Shown piece by piece: positions 1-8,891 of a stretch of 50,948 bases of DNA. The DNA lies in assembly GCA_040007395.1 (NCBI GenBank), contig JBDTVG010000199.1, positions 1 to 50,948 of the forward strand, written 5' to 3'. The notes beneath the pieces were generated by a model. The model saw only the letters and a program-made list of their open reading frames with translations, made no database searches and had not been told where the DNA came from. Both the position numbers and the translations under genes were made by a program. Within the stretch, counting starts at the first letter, position 1. Each line of letters begins with the position of its first letter. Origin of the DNA: DATGFK01 sp040007395 (GTDB taxonomy: Bacteria > Chloroflexota > Anaerolineae > Aggregatilineales > UBA2796).

Positions 1-27
1 ATAACCGGGCGCCGAACGAGGGTAGAA

Positions 28-606
28 TTGCGGAAGTGCGCTTCCGTCCCTTGTGTGGGCGGGAGCGTTTTTATTCCCATCAATGGGGAGGGTATCATCG
101 TTAATCCACTATCCAACAACGGTACAGCGTTCGTGGTGAGACGCGCTACGTCCGCCGACGCTGACAAGATGCTGTTTGTCTGGCAAGAAACCGCCGATAT
201 GCTCTCGCGCAGCGACGGCCGCTATCACTTAGCGCCGGATGCTGGCGCTTGCTGGCGTAGTGCGCTGCTCGAATGGTTGCAGCGCGACGACATTGCTATT
301 TTTGTCGCCGAAAGTCTGATCAAGGAAGGCCACATTCTCGGCTACATTGTCGGCTCTATCGTGGCAGACCTGCCGATCCTGATCCCGGAACGGCACGGCT
401 ACGTCAGCGATCTGGCAGTAGATTCGCACGGCAAAGTCGGCGGAATTGGGCGAGCCATGCTCGACGCGCTCAAGGGCTGGTTCCACGAACGCAACGTTTC
501 GCATATTCAAGCGCGTGTGCCAAGCCGCCATCCGATTGCCCAAGCTTTCTGGCGGGCACAGGGAGCCTCGGAATTGTACGATCAGATGTGGCTTAAATTG
601 GAGTAA
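28..606 (+). CDS. GNAT family N-acetyltransferase
   Basis: Probable acetyl-CoA-dependent N-acetyltransferase; the acceptor cannot be predicted. The GNAT fold starts around VRRATSADADKMLFVW (residue 36 on) and continues through a strand ending YVSDLAVDSHG, then an acetyl-CoA pyrophosphate loop of the form GxGxA (KVGGIGRAMLDAL), then the C-terminal VPSRHPIAQAFWRAQGA helix-strand typical of the family. The reading frame is open to the left window edge, so the start is uncertain. TTG at 28 is the first codon I can use, while GTG at 136 would place the start right at the domain. It lies 2 nt upstream of a TPR gene and is probably cotranscribed with it. Family call firm, start weak. Confidence 0.8.
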   Translation: MRKCASVPCVGGSVFIPINGEGIIVNPLSNNGTAFVVRRATSADADKMLFVWQETADMLSRSDGRYHLAPDAGACWRSALLEWLQRDDIAIFVAESLIKEGHILGYIVGSIVADLPILIPERHGYVSDLAVDSHGKVGGIGRAMLDALKGWFHERNVSHIQARVPSRHPIAQAFWRAQGASELYDQMWLKLE

Positions 607-608
607 CC

Positions 609-1616
609 GTGAAATCGATCCGGCGAACGATTGGTTGGCTAGGGCCAACACGGGCTAACGCAATTTTCTTTTTGCTAGCGGGAACCGGCCTACTCAGCCT
701 GATGCTGAATGCTGTCGGAGCGCAAGCTATTTGGGTGCGTCCGGTACAATCCGCGCTGCTGATCGTGTTTCTGGTCGGGGCAGCGTTCATTGTGATCTCG
801 CGTTTTCCCCCCGATGATCGCCGCCAGTTGCGGATTGCAGTGACACCCGCCATCCTGTCAGTATCCCTTGGCTTTTTGTTCCCTAATTACCTGTTCTTCT
901 TTGGCCCAGTGGGTATCGGTTGGCTGTTCATTGCGCTAATCCTGATGCGGGGGCGGGTGCGTCCCGAATACCAGACCGCTATCAAGCACATGCGGAATAA
1001 TGAGTACGACGAAGCCATCAAGGTCATGACCGATCTGATCAAAGTCGAGCCGGAGAACCCTGATCATCGCCGCTTCCGTGCTGAACTATTCCGCTTATCG
1101 GGCAAGATCAAACGGGCGCGTGCCGACTACGAAAAGGTTATCGAACTGACTCCTGAGTCGGGGGTGGGCTATAACGGCCTCGCCGAAGTTTACCTGCAAG
1201 ATAGCGAATTCGAGCAAGCTTTGGTGTATGCTCGTCAAGCGCTGGAACACGAACCCGATTCGTGGGTTGCACCTTATAACCTCGGCATGATCGAAGATCG
1301 GTTGAGTATGGCGACAGAAGCCATCGAGCATCTACAACAGGCGCTCAACGTTGGCATTCCCGACAGTCGCCACCGCTTGTTAACGCACCTGTGGCTGGCG
1401 CGGTCATACTACCGTCAGGGGAAACCCGACGAAGCTACTGCCGAATTGCAGGCGATGAAGCGCGAAAAGACGGGCCTCAACGAGTGGGGGACGATCTTTG
1501 AGAGCGATGCCGCTGCCGTGTTACGCGCTGTCTTGGAAGATGATGTGACTCTTGCCGGAAGGCTGGTTAACGATGAGGCGGCGGTGAGTGCGCTGGCTGG
1601 CGCGGCAAGTTCATGA
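609..1616 (+). CDS. Membrane-anchored TPR protein (first of pair)
   Basis: Protein of 335 aa with three or four hydrophobic segments in the first 120 residues (for example the stretch starting AIFFLLAGTGLLSLML and the one around YLFFFGPVGIGWLFIAL), followed by about five tetratricopeptide repeats (residues 125-290, e.g. NNEYDEAIKVMTDLIKVEPE and GVGYNGLAEVYLQDSEFEQA). TPR repeats are protein-protein interaction scaffolds; the repeats should face the cytoplasm or the outside depending on topology, which I cannot settle. GTG start 2 nt after the GNAT stop. The stop overlaps the start of the next TPR gene by 4 nt (ATGA), so the two are translationally coupled. Exact role unknown. Confidence 0.85.
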   Translation: MKSIRRTIGWLGPTRANAIFFLLAGTGLLSLMLNAVGAQAIWVRPVQSALLIVFLVGAAFIVISRFPPDDRRQLRIAVTPAILSVSLGFLFPNYLFFFGPVGIGWLFIALILMRGRVRPEYQTAIKHMRNNEYDEAIKVMTDLIKVEPENPDHRRFRAELFRLSGKIKRARADYEKVIELTPESGVGYNGLAEVYLQDSEFEQALVYARQALEHEPDSWVAPYNLGMIEDRLSMATEAIEHLQQALNVGIPDSRHRLLTHLWLARSYYRQGKPDEATAELQAMKREKTGLNEWGTIFESDAAAVLRAVLEDDVTLAGRLVNDEAAVSALAGAASS

Positions 1617-2491
1617 TACGGCTGAGATCGCTGATCGGGCGGCTGCCGACTCTGGTGCTGCTGTTCGGTATGGTCATTTTTGCGCTAGCCCTAGTTTTTC
1701 AATATTGGCTGAACCGTCCGATTGTGGCAACCATTGAGCCGATGGCAGCGCCGTATGCCTCGTTGGCGCTCACTGGGCTAGCGATTACTGCCCTGACACT
1801 GGTCATCGTGTTCACCGTGGCGGGAATCGCGCTCGCCCGCCAGACCCGGCGGCACGGCTCTGAATATGCCCATGCCTATCGCCTCATGGACGAATTGCAG
1901 TTCAGCGAAGCAATTCCCTTACTAGAAAACTCTATCGCAACGGGTAAAGAGACGGTAGAAGTCTTGACCCTGCTGGCCCGTGCCTATATCAGCAGCGCCC
2001 ATTATTCACAGGCGCACAGTCTGCTCGAACGGGCAATTGATTTGTATGGGGATCAAGCTGACCCTTACGCGACACTCGGCTTCCTGTTTTTGCTCGAAGG
2101 CAGCGACGAACAAGCCGTTACTGCTTTTCAGGCCGCCGTTGAGCGTCAGCCATTACCCGCTTATTGGGCCGATCTAGGCTTCGCGTTGGTCTTTGCTCAT
2201 CGTGATTCCGAAGCACGAACGGCCTTAGAAAAAGCCAGCGAACACCCATTGCCAACGGCTGACGCATTACGGGTCTATCACCATCTGATGGTGCTGTATA
2301 CCGCAGCAGGCCGTGCTACCCAAGCTGCCAGCGCCGCCGCCAAAATGGTCAGCGCCCGCGAGGGGCTTGCCGACTGGGAAGACCAGATTACCCTGCTCAA
2401 GGGAACGGGTTATGGGCAGCGGTTAGCCCGCGAAATCCAGAACATCAGTGACGCACTCAAAGAAGCCGAAAGCGCACTGTTAACGGTCTGA
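1613..2491 (+). CDS. Membrane-anchored TPR protein (second of pair)
   Basis: Protein of 292 aa with two N-terminal membrane segments (residues about 10-30 and 45-75) and then TPR-like helices (YRLMDELQFSEAIPLLENSI, LLARAYISSAHYSQAHSLLE, ATLGFLFLLEGSDEQA). It has the same architecture as the preceding gene, with which it shares a 4-nt ATGA overlap, so the pair probably arose by duplication and may form a complex. No catalytic motif is visible. It is followed by a tandem 10-bp duplication (AACATCTTCT twice, 2491-2510) just after the stop. Confidence 0.85.
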   Translation: MIRLRSLIGRLPTLVLLFGMVIFALALVFQYWLNRPIVATIEPMAAPYASLALTGLAITALTLVIVFTVAGIALARQTRRHGSEYAHAYRLMDELQFSEAIPLLENSIATGKETVEVLTLLARAYISSAHYSQAHSLLERAIDLYGDQADPYATLGFLFLLEGSDEQAVTAFQAAVERQPLPAYWADLGFALVFAHRDSEARTALEKASEHPLPTADALRVYHHLMVLYTAAGRATQAASAAAKMVSAREGLADWEDQITLLKGTGYGQRLAREIQNISDALKEAESALLTV

Positions 2492-2569
2492 ACATCTTCT
2501 AACATCTTCTAAATGTCTGTAGCGCTTCAAAAAAACTGCAAAAGGCAAATCCGTGCTACAGTTAGCATT

Positions 2570-3184
2570 ATGAACTTCTCTGCGGCGGAGGCGATACATC
2601 GCATGGACGAAGAAGACGTAGTTTCAACAGAAACCGATCAACAAATATATGATGAAATCGAGGGTGATCAGGACGTAGAGGATGTATACGACGAGTACGA
2701 GGCACAAGACGACGCTGAGCCAAGTTTTGTAAGCGGCCTTCTGCAAAGCCGTCCCATACGAATTCTGCTGCTGAGTCTTGGTGCAGCAATCATTTGCTTG
2801 CTGTTGGTAGCGATAGGACTGAACTTGTTCAAGTCCGGTCATAACCAGCCCGTTGGTGTTGAAGTGTATCCGGGAGCAACTTTGGTCACGCAAGAAACTC
2901 AAGCGGGCTTTGATCGTCGCTTCTACTCAACCTCGGACTCGGTTCAGCAAGTATTGAACTTCTACGCAGGGCGGCTGCCCAAAGACGACATCAATGGCTG
3001 CAAGAAGATCTATACTGATAAAACACCGTCAGAGGAACCCGGTCATTATTTTGCCCAGTGTGTGGTCGATAATTCAGTGCTGGACGTATCGCAACGTTTG
3101 TCGATCTCGATCAACTATCAGGCAGAAGAAGGTACCCAGAACTTCAAGACCTTTTTTGCCATCGAACGTAATTGGGGAGGTTGA
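2570..3184 (+). CDS. Single-pass membrane protein with acidic N-terminus
   Basis: Hypothetical protein, 204 aa from the ATG at 2570 (an in-frame ATG at 2513 would add 19 basic/polar residues; neither has a clear ribosome site). Residues about 10-60 are strongly acidic (EEDVVSTETDQQIYDEIEGD and onward), followed by one membrane helix (IRILLLSLGAAIICLLLVAI) and a C-terminal domain of about 120 aa that should be extracytoplasmic. That domain contains two cysteines (NGCKKIY and FAQCVV) that could pair. The C-terminal domain resembles that of the next gene (helix with FYxxxL, Cys, then a QCV strand), so the two look like tandem paralogues. Function unknown. Confidence 0.7.
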   Translation: MNFSAAEAIHRMDEEDVVSTETDQQIYDEIEGDQDVEDVYDEYEAQDDAEPSFVSGLLQSRPIRILLLSLGAAIICLLLVAIGLNLFKSGHNQPVGVEVYPGATLVTQETQAGFDRRFYSTSDSVQQVLNFYAGRLPKDDINGCKKIYTDKTPSEEPGHYFAQCVVDNSVLDVSQRLSISINYQAEEGTQNFKTFFAIERNWGG

Positions 3185-3190
3185 TAACGA

Positions 3191-3673
3191 TTGGACGCAA
3201 ATCCAGCACCAGAGAGCAAGGAAACCGGGCTACCTGTGTGGATGCCCTTGCTAGGGTTACTCGTGGCCTTTCTGGTCGCCTTTTTTGTCGGGATACGCAT
3301 CTGTCCCACGATTTCCGCGTTAGTGCTGCCGCCTGAGCCGCGACTCCCCAACGGGAGAGTGACCCAGTTGAAGCACGAAAACAAAGGAGTCGGTCTGGAC
3401 GAATATGTTTACGGAACGGACATCGGCGGCTGTGAAGTCGCCCTGTTTTATCAAGAATGGCTGACAGACTGCGTTTATGATCCTGACGTGCATTGTGCAA
3501 ACGGGAAGGAAACTAGCCGGATTGTTCCGCCGAATAATGCCTACCATGTGGTTCAATGCGTTGGTCGTCAGTCAGTAGGCGCTTACACTTTATCTTGGAC
3601 GGTCTACGTTTCGACAGGCTACGGCAAGACAAACAACACCGTGTTCCGTCTGGTGCGCGAAGTCGGCAACTAA
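3191..3673 (+). CDS. Small single-pass membrane protein, paralogue of upstream gene
   Basis: Hypothetical protein of 160 aa. The TTG start at 3191 is chosen because a strong GGGGAGG ribosome site lies at 3174-3180. One membrane helix follows a short hydrophilic N-terminus (VWMPLLGLLVAFLVAFFVGI, residues about 16-35). The outer domain has cysteines in IGGCEVALFYQEWLTDC, DVHCANG and VVQCVGRQ. Alignment by eye with the preceding protein puts FYQEWL over FYAGRL and VVQCVG over FAQCVV, which suggests a duplicated domain. Start is 6 nt after the previous stop, so probably one operon. No known family recognised. Confidence 0.7.
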   Translation: MDANPAPESKETGLPVWMPLLGLLVAFLVAFFVGIRICPTISALVLPPEPRLPNGRVTQLKHENKGVGLDEYVYGTDIGGCEVALFYQEWLTDCVYDPDVHCANGKETSRIVPPNNAYHVVQCVGRQSVGAYTLSWTVYVSTGYGKTNNTVFRLVREVGN

Positions 3674-3720
3674 CCACTAAAGAATATTTCGTATTAAAGC
3701 ATGGCGCAATTCGTTCAAAG

Positions 3721-3743
3721 CCCTACCCTGTGTATGGGTAGGG
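3721..3743. repeat. Perfect 8-bp stem hairpin before the glycan cluster
   Basis: CCCTACCC (3721-3728) and GGGTAGGG (3736-3743) form a perfect inverted repeat with a 7-nt loop. It lies between the small membrane protein genes and the first methyltransferase gene, about 40 nt before that gene's start. There is no T-run after it, so it is not a classical intrinsic terminator; it may be a leader hairpin or a remnant of a dispersed repeat. Confidence 0.5.
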
Positions 3744-3781
3744 TCAATCCCGGGTGCAAACATGCTGGACAGGATCTTACA

Positions 3782-4531
3782 ATGAGTGATTCAGATAAGC
3801 AGTGGGAACGATTTGGACGCGAAGATCCTTATTTCGGCGTTCTCACCTCAGAACGCTTTAGATATGACAAACTCAGTGATGTAGCTATTAGTGCGTTTTT
3901 TGAATCCGGCGAGAACCATATCGATGGGGTTCTCAAAACAATTCAAAAACATGTGGACTCTCATTTTAACCCACATGAGTGCTTAGATTTTGGATGTGGT
4001 GTAGGTCGGTTAGTTATTCCCCTAGCACGGCGGTTTCCGCATGTTGTTGGATTAGATGTATCTGAATCTATGCTCGCGGAAGCCAAAAAAAATTGCAAAC
4101 ACTACGATATCCATAATGTCTCATTAGTTCAGTCCGATGACGATCTAAAAAACGTTAATCAAACCTTTGACTTTATCCATTCGGTAATCGTTTTTCAGCA
4201 CATCGACACTAGACGCGGTTATCACATCGCAGAGCAACTAATACAACGTTTGAATGTGGGCGGAATTGCGGTGTTGCATTTTACTTATAAGTGGGACACC
4301 TCTCTCTTGAGAAAGAATATTCATTGGGCGCAGAAAAATATTCCCTTGGTTCATAATCTAATCAATATCTTCAGGGGTCGTCGCATTAACTATCCACGTA
4401 TAGATATGAATTATTACGATCTTAATCATCTGAACTTTCTATTGCAGAAGCATGGGTTTCCGATGGTACATATACAATATACAAATGATGCTAAACATTT
4501 AGGTGGGATATTCTTTTTTAAAAGAAGTTAG
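3782..4531 (+). CDS. Class I SAM-dependent methyltransferase
   Basis: About 249 aa from ATG 3782. SAM-binding motif I is CLDFGCGVGRLVIPLARRF, followed by motif II VVGLDVSESMLAEAKKN; FDFIHSVIVFQHID is the motif IV region. Methyltransferase-11/25 type fold. An upstream in-frame ATG at 3701 would add residues that read through the 3721-3743 hairpin, so the later start is preferred. The gene is AT-richer than its upstream neighbours, which fits acquisition with the glycan cluster. It probably methylates a sugar or glycan precursor, inferred from context only; it could also act on a small molecule. Confidence 0.85.
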   Translation: MSDSDKQWERFGREDPYFGVLTSERFRYDKLSDVAISAFFESGENHIDGVLKTIQKHVDSHFNPHECLDFGCGVGRLVIPLARRFPHVVGLDVSESMLAEAKKNCKHYDIHNVSLVQSDDDLKNVNQTFDFIHSVIVFQHIDTRRGYHIAEQLIQRLNVGGIAVLHFTYKWDTSLLRKNIHWAQKNIPLVHNLINIFRGRRINYPRIDMNYYDLNHLNFLLQKHGFPMVHIQYTNDAKHLGGIFFFKRS

Positions 4532-4575
4532 AGTATTGATACTGAATGTGATAGAAATCGCAAAGGTTAAGCTAC

Positions 4576-5766
4576 ATGAATCTCTTGTATGTGCTGACCA
4601 CCTATCCCCCATCCACAGGCGGGGCGCAATTGCATCAGCATATGTTGGCGCGCAGCCTGCACCCCGTCCATCAAATTCAGGTGGTTAGCCAGTGGGATAC
4701 CAATCGAACTGACTGGCTGCTTGGCACGACTCTGCGTGCGCCAGCGCAAGACAAAGACTATACAATTGACGGAATCGCCGTCCATCGATTAGGGCTGTCC
4801 TTGCGTGAAAAATTGCGTATCGCGCCGTTTGTGCCGCTCTACTATCCAGTGATGGATCTGGCCTTGCCGCCCATTGCGAAGTGCCTTGAACTACATATCC
4901 AGCCCTTTGCCGCCAATGCCGCTCTGATTCACAACGTGAGAATTGGACGCGAAGGGTTGAGCTATGCGGCGTTGGGTGCTGCCCATAAGCGGGGCATTCC
5001 ATTTGTGCTGACTCCAGTCCATCACCCACGTTGGGTCGGGTGGCGCTACCGAGCTTACAACAAGTTGTACACAATGGCGGATGCAGTCTTCGCTTTAACT
5101 GATATGGAGCGGCGCACCCTGCTCGCTATAGGGGTAGATGAAGAACGCATTACGGTTACAGGGATTGGACCGATCTTGGCAAATCGCGCCGACCCAGCGG
5201 CATTCTTGAGCAAACATCAGATTGAAGCGCCGTTTGTCTTGTTCTTAGGGCAGCACTATTTATACAAAGGCTACCGACAGTTACTTCAAGCCACGGCATT
5301 GGTCTGGCAGCGTATCCCCGAAGCCCACTTTGTGTTCATTGGCCCGCCTGTCAAGCACTCTGAGCAGGATTTTGCGCTGCACCCTGATCGGCGTATTCAT
5401 CGGCTAGGCAGCGTGGATCTGCAAACAAAAACCGATGCGCTGGCGGCCTGTACGGTATTTTGTATGCCTTCTACTCAAGAGAGCTTTGGTGGGGTCTATA
5501 CAGAAGCGTGGAGTTTTGCCAAGCCTGTCATTGGCTGCAACATTCCGGCGGTGGCAGAAGTTATTTCGGATGGCAAGGATGGCTTTCTGGTTGAACAGGA
5601 ACCAACCCAAATCGCGGAACGCATTTGCGAACTTTTGCTTAATCCAGCGGCTGCACAGCGGATGGGCGAACTGGGACAACGAAAAGTCGAAGCACACTTT
5701 AGCTGGCAGCAGATTGCTCAGCGTGTCGAACAAGCATACCAAGCCACTCTAACCCATTCGCGTTGA
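4576..5766 (+). CDS. GT4 family glycosyltransferase
   Basis: Retaining GT-B glycosyltransferase of 396 aa. The N-terminal domain opens with MNLLYVLTTYPPSTGGAQLH, the usual GT4 first strand and glycine-rich loop. The C-terminal nucleotide-sugar site shows VLFLGQHYLYKGYRQLL and the E-x7-E region ESFGGVYTEAW, then PVIGCNIPAVAEVISDGKDG. These families transfer sugars from NDP-sugars onto growing glycans or lipids; donor and acceptor are not predictable. An AAAGG ribosome site lies at 4562-4566, 9 nt before ATG. It is followed 20 nt later by another GT4 gene; the two plus-strand GT4 genes face the minus-strand part of the same polysaccharide cluster. Confidence 0.92.
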   Translation: MNLLYVLTTYPPSTGGAQLHQHMLARSLHPVHQIQVVSQWDTNRTDWLLGTTLRAPAQDKDYTIDGIAVHRLGLSLREKLRIAPFVPLYYPVMDLALPPIAKCLELHIQPFAANAALIHNVRIGREGLSYAALGAAHKRGIPFVLTPVHHPRWVGWRYRAYNKLYTMADAVFALTDMERRTLLAIGVDEERITVTGIGPILANRADPAAFLSKHQIEAPFVLFLGQHYLYKGYRQLLQATALVWQRIPEAHFVFIGPPVKHSEQDFALHPDRRIHRLGSVDLQTKTDALAACTVFCMPSTQESFGGVYTEAWSFAKPVIGCNIPAVAEVISDGKDGFLVEQEPTQIAERICELLLNPAAAQRMGELGQRKVEAHFSWQQIAQRVEQAYQATLTHSR

Positions 5767-5786
5767 AAGCAGCAGGGTGAAGCTCT

Positions 5787-6884
5787 ATGAAAATAGGCAT
5801 TGATACGTCAATCATCAACATCAATCAGGCAGGCAGCGGCATTTATGTCAACCAGCTTACCAATGCTTTACAAATGAATCATGAGCATCACTACGCGCTG
5901 TTTTCGCCAAGTTCTACTCGCGATATGTCACAGCCCAAAACATTACGGTCTCGGCTTGGCACAATATATCGTGATGTAGTCTGGACACACGTACTGCTAC
6001 CATTGAAAGCCCGCCATACTAAAGTTGACATTCTGCATGTACCTAGCCCGGTCATGCCCCTCAAAGCACCATGTCCAACGGTGATTTCTATTCTTGATAC
6101 AACAATTTTGCAAACTCCAAAAAAATTTCCATTTTGGCATCGCAATTACTCACGAATTTTTATGCCACTGTCTGCCCGAAATGCGTCCATGATCCTAACG
6201 ATCTCCGAGCAGTCCAAACGCGATATTGTTGACCAACTGCATGTTGCACCAGATAAAGTTGTCGTGACCTATCTGGCAGCCTCAGAAAAGTTCCGACCTA
6301 TTGCCGCGAGTGCCATTGCCGAAGTCAAAGAACGCTATAACCTCAGTACATTTATACTGACAGTAGGAACGCTTGAGCCACGCAAGAATATCAATCGTCT
6401 GTTGCAAGCCTATGCTTCCCTTCAGCCTACGCCCTATCAGTTGGTTCATGTAGGCCCAAAGGGATGGTTATATGACGACATCTCGAACGAAGTGGCACGT
6501 CTGAATTTGCAAAATCAGGCGCGGTTTTTAGGCCGTGTGCCTCTTGACGATCTGGTGGCATTATATAATGCAGCCTCTGTCTTTGTTTATCCTTCTTTGT
6601 ACGAAGGGTTTGGCTTGCCCGTCTTAGAGGCGATGTGCTGCGGTTGTCCAGTCATTACGAGCAATGTTTCGTCACTGCCTGAGGTTTTGGGTGATGCGGG
6701 ACTGCTCGTTGATCCTTCCAGTGTCGAAGCGATTGCTAATGCGCTCCGCAATGTGCATGCCGATTCTAATCTTGCCGACACCATGCACTCAAAAGGAATA
6801 GCGCGTGCATCGCTGTTTTCATGGCAGCGCTGTGCAGAGGAAACGATAGCCGTATATAAAACAGCCTATCAGAATATTAGATAG
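5787..6884 (+). CDS. GT4 family glycosyltransferase (mannosyltransferase-like)
   Basis: 365 aa, GT-B fold. The N-terminus MKIGIDTSIININQAGSGIY is typical of the GT4 branch that includes mannosyltransferases. The donor-binding half shows FILTVGTLEPRKNINRLLQA, then YPSLYEGFGLPVLEAM with both glutamates of the E-x7-E motif, then CPVITSNVSSLPEVLGDAG. It likely adds a hexose during assembly of the exported polysaccharide. Last plus-strand gene of the glycan cluster: 28 nt separate its stop from the stop of the convergent GT2 gene, with no obvious terminator hairpin between them. Confidence 0.92.
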   Translation: MKIGIDTSIININQAGSGIYVNQLTNALQMNHEHHYALFSPSSTRDMSQPKTLRSRLGTIYRDVVWTHVLLPLKARHTKVDILHVPSPVMPLKAPCPTVISILDTTILQTPKKFPFWHRNYSRIFMPLSARNASMILTISEQSKRDIVDQLHVAPDKVVVTYLAASEKFRPIAASAIAEVKERYNLSTFILTVGTLEPRKNINRLLQAYASLQPTPYQLVHVGPKGWLYDDISNEVARLNLQNQARFLGRVPLDDLVALYNAASVFVYPSLYEGFGLPVLEAMCCGCPVITSNVSSLPEVLGDAGLLVDPSSVEAIANALRNVHADSNLADTMHSKGIARASLFSWQRCAEETIAVYKTAYQNIR

Positions 6885-6912
6885 TTGCGCTGATCGAGCG
6901 TCTAGGAAATGA

Positions 6913-7923
6913 CTACCATTTACTGCGAAAGCGCAGCCAGCGGTCGGTCAGGATATTCGCTACAGGCACATGCGTTTTTGCTTCGATAATCGTTAGTAGC
7001 AACCAAAACAATCGAGGTCGGACGAGACGGTAATTCATACTTGCCTGCCAATGGCGCAACGCTAATGCCATCTGATTTACTCTAGCGGCATTAATCGCCA
7101 TTTCCAATTGTAAATCAGCGAGCAGGGAATTGGATTTTTGGCGTATAGGCGGTGGCACATTGTCATACTCAAAGAAGCCTGTAATAATGCGCTCAATTTC
7201 CGGGTTGAACTGTATGCTCGCGGCAACCGTCTTTGAGTCGTCGTGCAGGCGATATTTGGCTATATCGGCGGATGAATAAGCGAACACTCCATTGAGTGAC
7301 GCACGAAGCCAATATTCGTAGTCTAACGCATAATGCAGCGATGGATTGACAGTGCCGATCCGCTCTATGAGCGTGCGGCGCAGGAACACGGTAGGCTGGG
7401 GGATGAAGCAAATTCTCAGCAGCTCGTATTGTGAAAATTTGCGCGCCCAGTATTTTCGTACCGGGTTGCCCTTAACGTCAATGTAGAGTGCATCACTGTA
7501 CACGGCATCGACATCAGGATGCGCCAGCAAGTAATCAACCTGAGCGCGAATAGCTCCTGCAAAATAGAGATCGTCACTGCACAACCAAGCCAGTATATCG
7601 CCCCGACAGCGACTCCAGCCTTTGTTGATCGCGTCACTTTGCCCGCTATCCGGTTCGCTAATCCAATGAAAGCGCGGATCGGATTCATAGTCGCGCAAAA
7701 TGCCGAGCGTTTCATCGCTGCTGCCACCATCGATCACCCAATATTCGATATTGGGATAATCCTGCGTAAGCACACTTTCAATCGTCTCGCGGATGAATTT
7801 CCCCTGATTGAAAGAAGGCGTAACGATGCTGACGAGCGGAAGCGAAGAATCTCGGATGTGGACATCCGGGAGATGAGCAGGGATAGGGTAGCGATCCCAC
7901 GAAAATTGATTTACAGGTTCCAA
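6913..7923 (-). CDS. GT2 family glycosyltransferase
   Basis: 336 aa GT-A inverting glycosyltransferase. Motifs: VSIVTPSFNQGKFIRETIES (first strand and loop), YWVIDGGSSDETLGIL, then GDILAWLCSDDLYFAGAI carrying the metal/UDP-binding DD in place of DxD. The C-terminal third is helical with no membrane anchor. Likely a cytoplasmic sugar transferase for the surface polysaccharide. Its start overlaps the end of the upstream GT8-like gene by 13 nt, so the two are coupled. Last gene in the minus-strand glycan operon. Confidence 0.92.
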   Translation of the reverse strand: MEPVNQFSWDRYPIPAHLPDVHIRDSSLPLVSIVTPSFNQGKFIRETIESVLTQDYPNIEYWVIDGGSSDETLGILRDYESDPRFHWISEPDSGQSDAINKGWSRCRGDILAWLCSDDLYFAGAIRAQVDYLLAHPDVDAVYSDALYIDVKGNPVRKYWARKFSQYELLRICFIPQPTVFLRRTLIERIGTVNPSLHYALDYEYWLRASLNGVFAYSSADIAKYRLHDDSKTVAASIQFNPEIERIITGFFEYDNVPPPIRQKSNSLLADLQLEMAINAARVNQMALALRHWQASMNYRLVRPRLFWLLLTIIEAKTHVPVANILTDRWLRFRSKW

Positions 7924-8879
7924 GTGATTTGCCGTTGAATAATGCCTTTGACTAAGCGACGATAACCATAAGTTCGACTACCGATCTTTGAACGCTCAAA
8001 TTTGAGTTGTTGACCCAGCGATTGCGCCCAGCGAACCGTCGCGTGTAGTTCGTTTATGTAGGGACTATAGAGTAGTATTCGTAACGCATAGGGCATCAAC
8101 TTATATGCACTCATGCCGGGATCGTATAATCCAAACAAAAGTAATTTCAAGCCCTGATAGTGATAAAAAATAAGTGCGGTTTCCTCTACCCATATTTTGC
8201 CATCATGTCGGGTAATTTCACGGTAGTTCATCCAGTTCCAAGGAGCTAGATTCGCGCCGATATTGGCAGAGACTACCACAGTTTTGTACTTAGCAGGCCA
8301 TTCGTCAAGGTACTTTTGATCGGCAAAGCGGTTATTGTCAGGATAGTCGCCGCACCAGTCTAGACATTGCTCGCGCCAATGTGTCAGGATTTCACGCCCG
8401 CTGTTATCGTTCCGAAACATCAATAATCCGACGTTAAAAATGCCATGAATTTCAAGATGTTTTAGTTCTGGCGGGAACCCATGTGGAATGATGAGCGCTG
8501 AGTAATTTTTTATTTCTGCAAAGACAGGTTGCAGATCTGAAAAGAAATAGAGATCGGCATCCAGATACGTGATGATCCCAATCTCGTTATGGTGATCCAA
8601 TAGATACAGAGGCCATGAAGGGGTACAGGTAAAAAAATATTCCACCCGGCTTCGGTTTTGTTTTGCCTGTAACAGCGGTTCGTCTCCATGCTCGAAGTCT
8701 TGCAGACGAACCGCCCTTAAGTTCGCTTGATCTAAACGGGAGATCACCTCATAGGAATAGTCGTCAAAGCACAATACCCAGAGTACAAAATCTCGTTGGG
8801 AATGTTCTAGCAATGAGCGATATAAAGTCAGCCCGCGTAGAAGATAGCCTGAGTCAAAGTAGGTACAGTAATAATCCAA
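7911..8879 (-). CDS. GT8-like nucleotide-diphospho-sugar transferase
   Basis: 322 aa. The N-terminus YYCTYFDSGYLLRGLTLYRS and the metal-binding ITYLDADLYFFSDL (DAD) are typical of the GT-A/GT8-like sugar transferases annotated as glycosyl transferase or nucleotide-diphospho-sugar transferase. A later NIGANLAPWNWMNYREI and FYHYQGLKLL also fit. Start is TTG at 8879: an AAAGGG ribosome site lies 8 nt upstream and overlaps the stop of the FkbM gene, so translation is coupled. Donor and acceptor unknown; the context is surface polysaccharide synthesis. Confidence 0.82.
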   Translation of the reverse strand: MDYYCTYFDSGYLLRGLTLYRSLLEHSQRDFVLWVLCFDDYSYEVISRLDQANLRAVRLQDFEHGDEPLLQAKQNRSRVEYFFTCTPSWPLYLLDHHNEIGIITYLDADLYFFSDLQPVFAEIKNYSALIIPHGFPPELKHLEIHGIFNVGLLMFRNDNSGREILTHWREQCLDWCGDYPDNNRFADQKYLDEWPAKYKTVVVSANIGANLAPWNWMNYREITRHDGKIWVEETALIFYHYQGLKLLLFGLYDPGMSAYKLMPYALRILLYSPYINELHATVRWAQSLGQQLKFERSKIGSRTYGYRRLVKGIIQRQITWNL

Positions 8880-8891
8880 TGGCTTAACCCT

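Noticed and set aside
2491..2510. Tandem AACATCTTCT duplication as a regulatory site
   Set aside because: Only two 10-bp units directly after a stop codon; too short to support a function.
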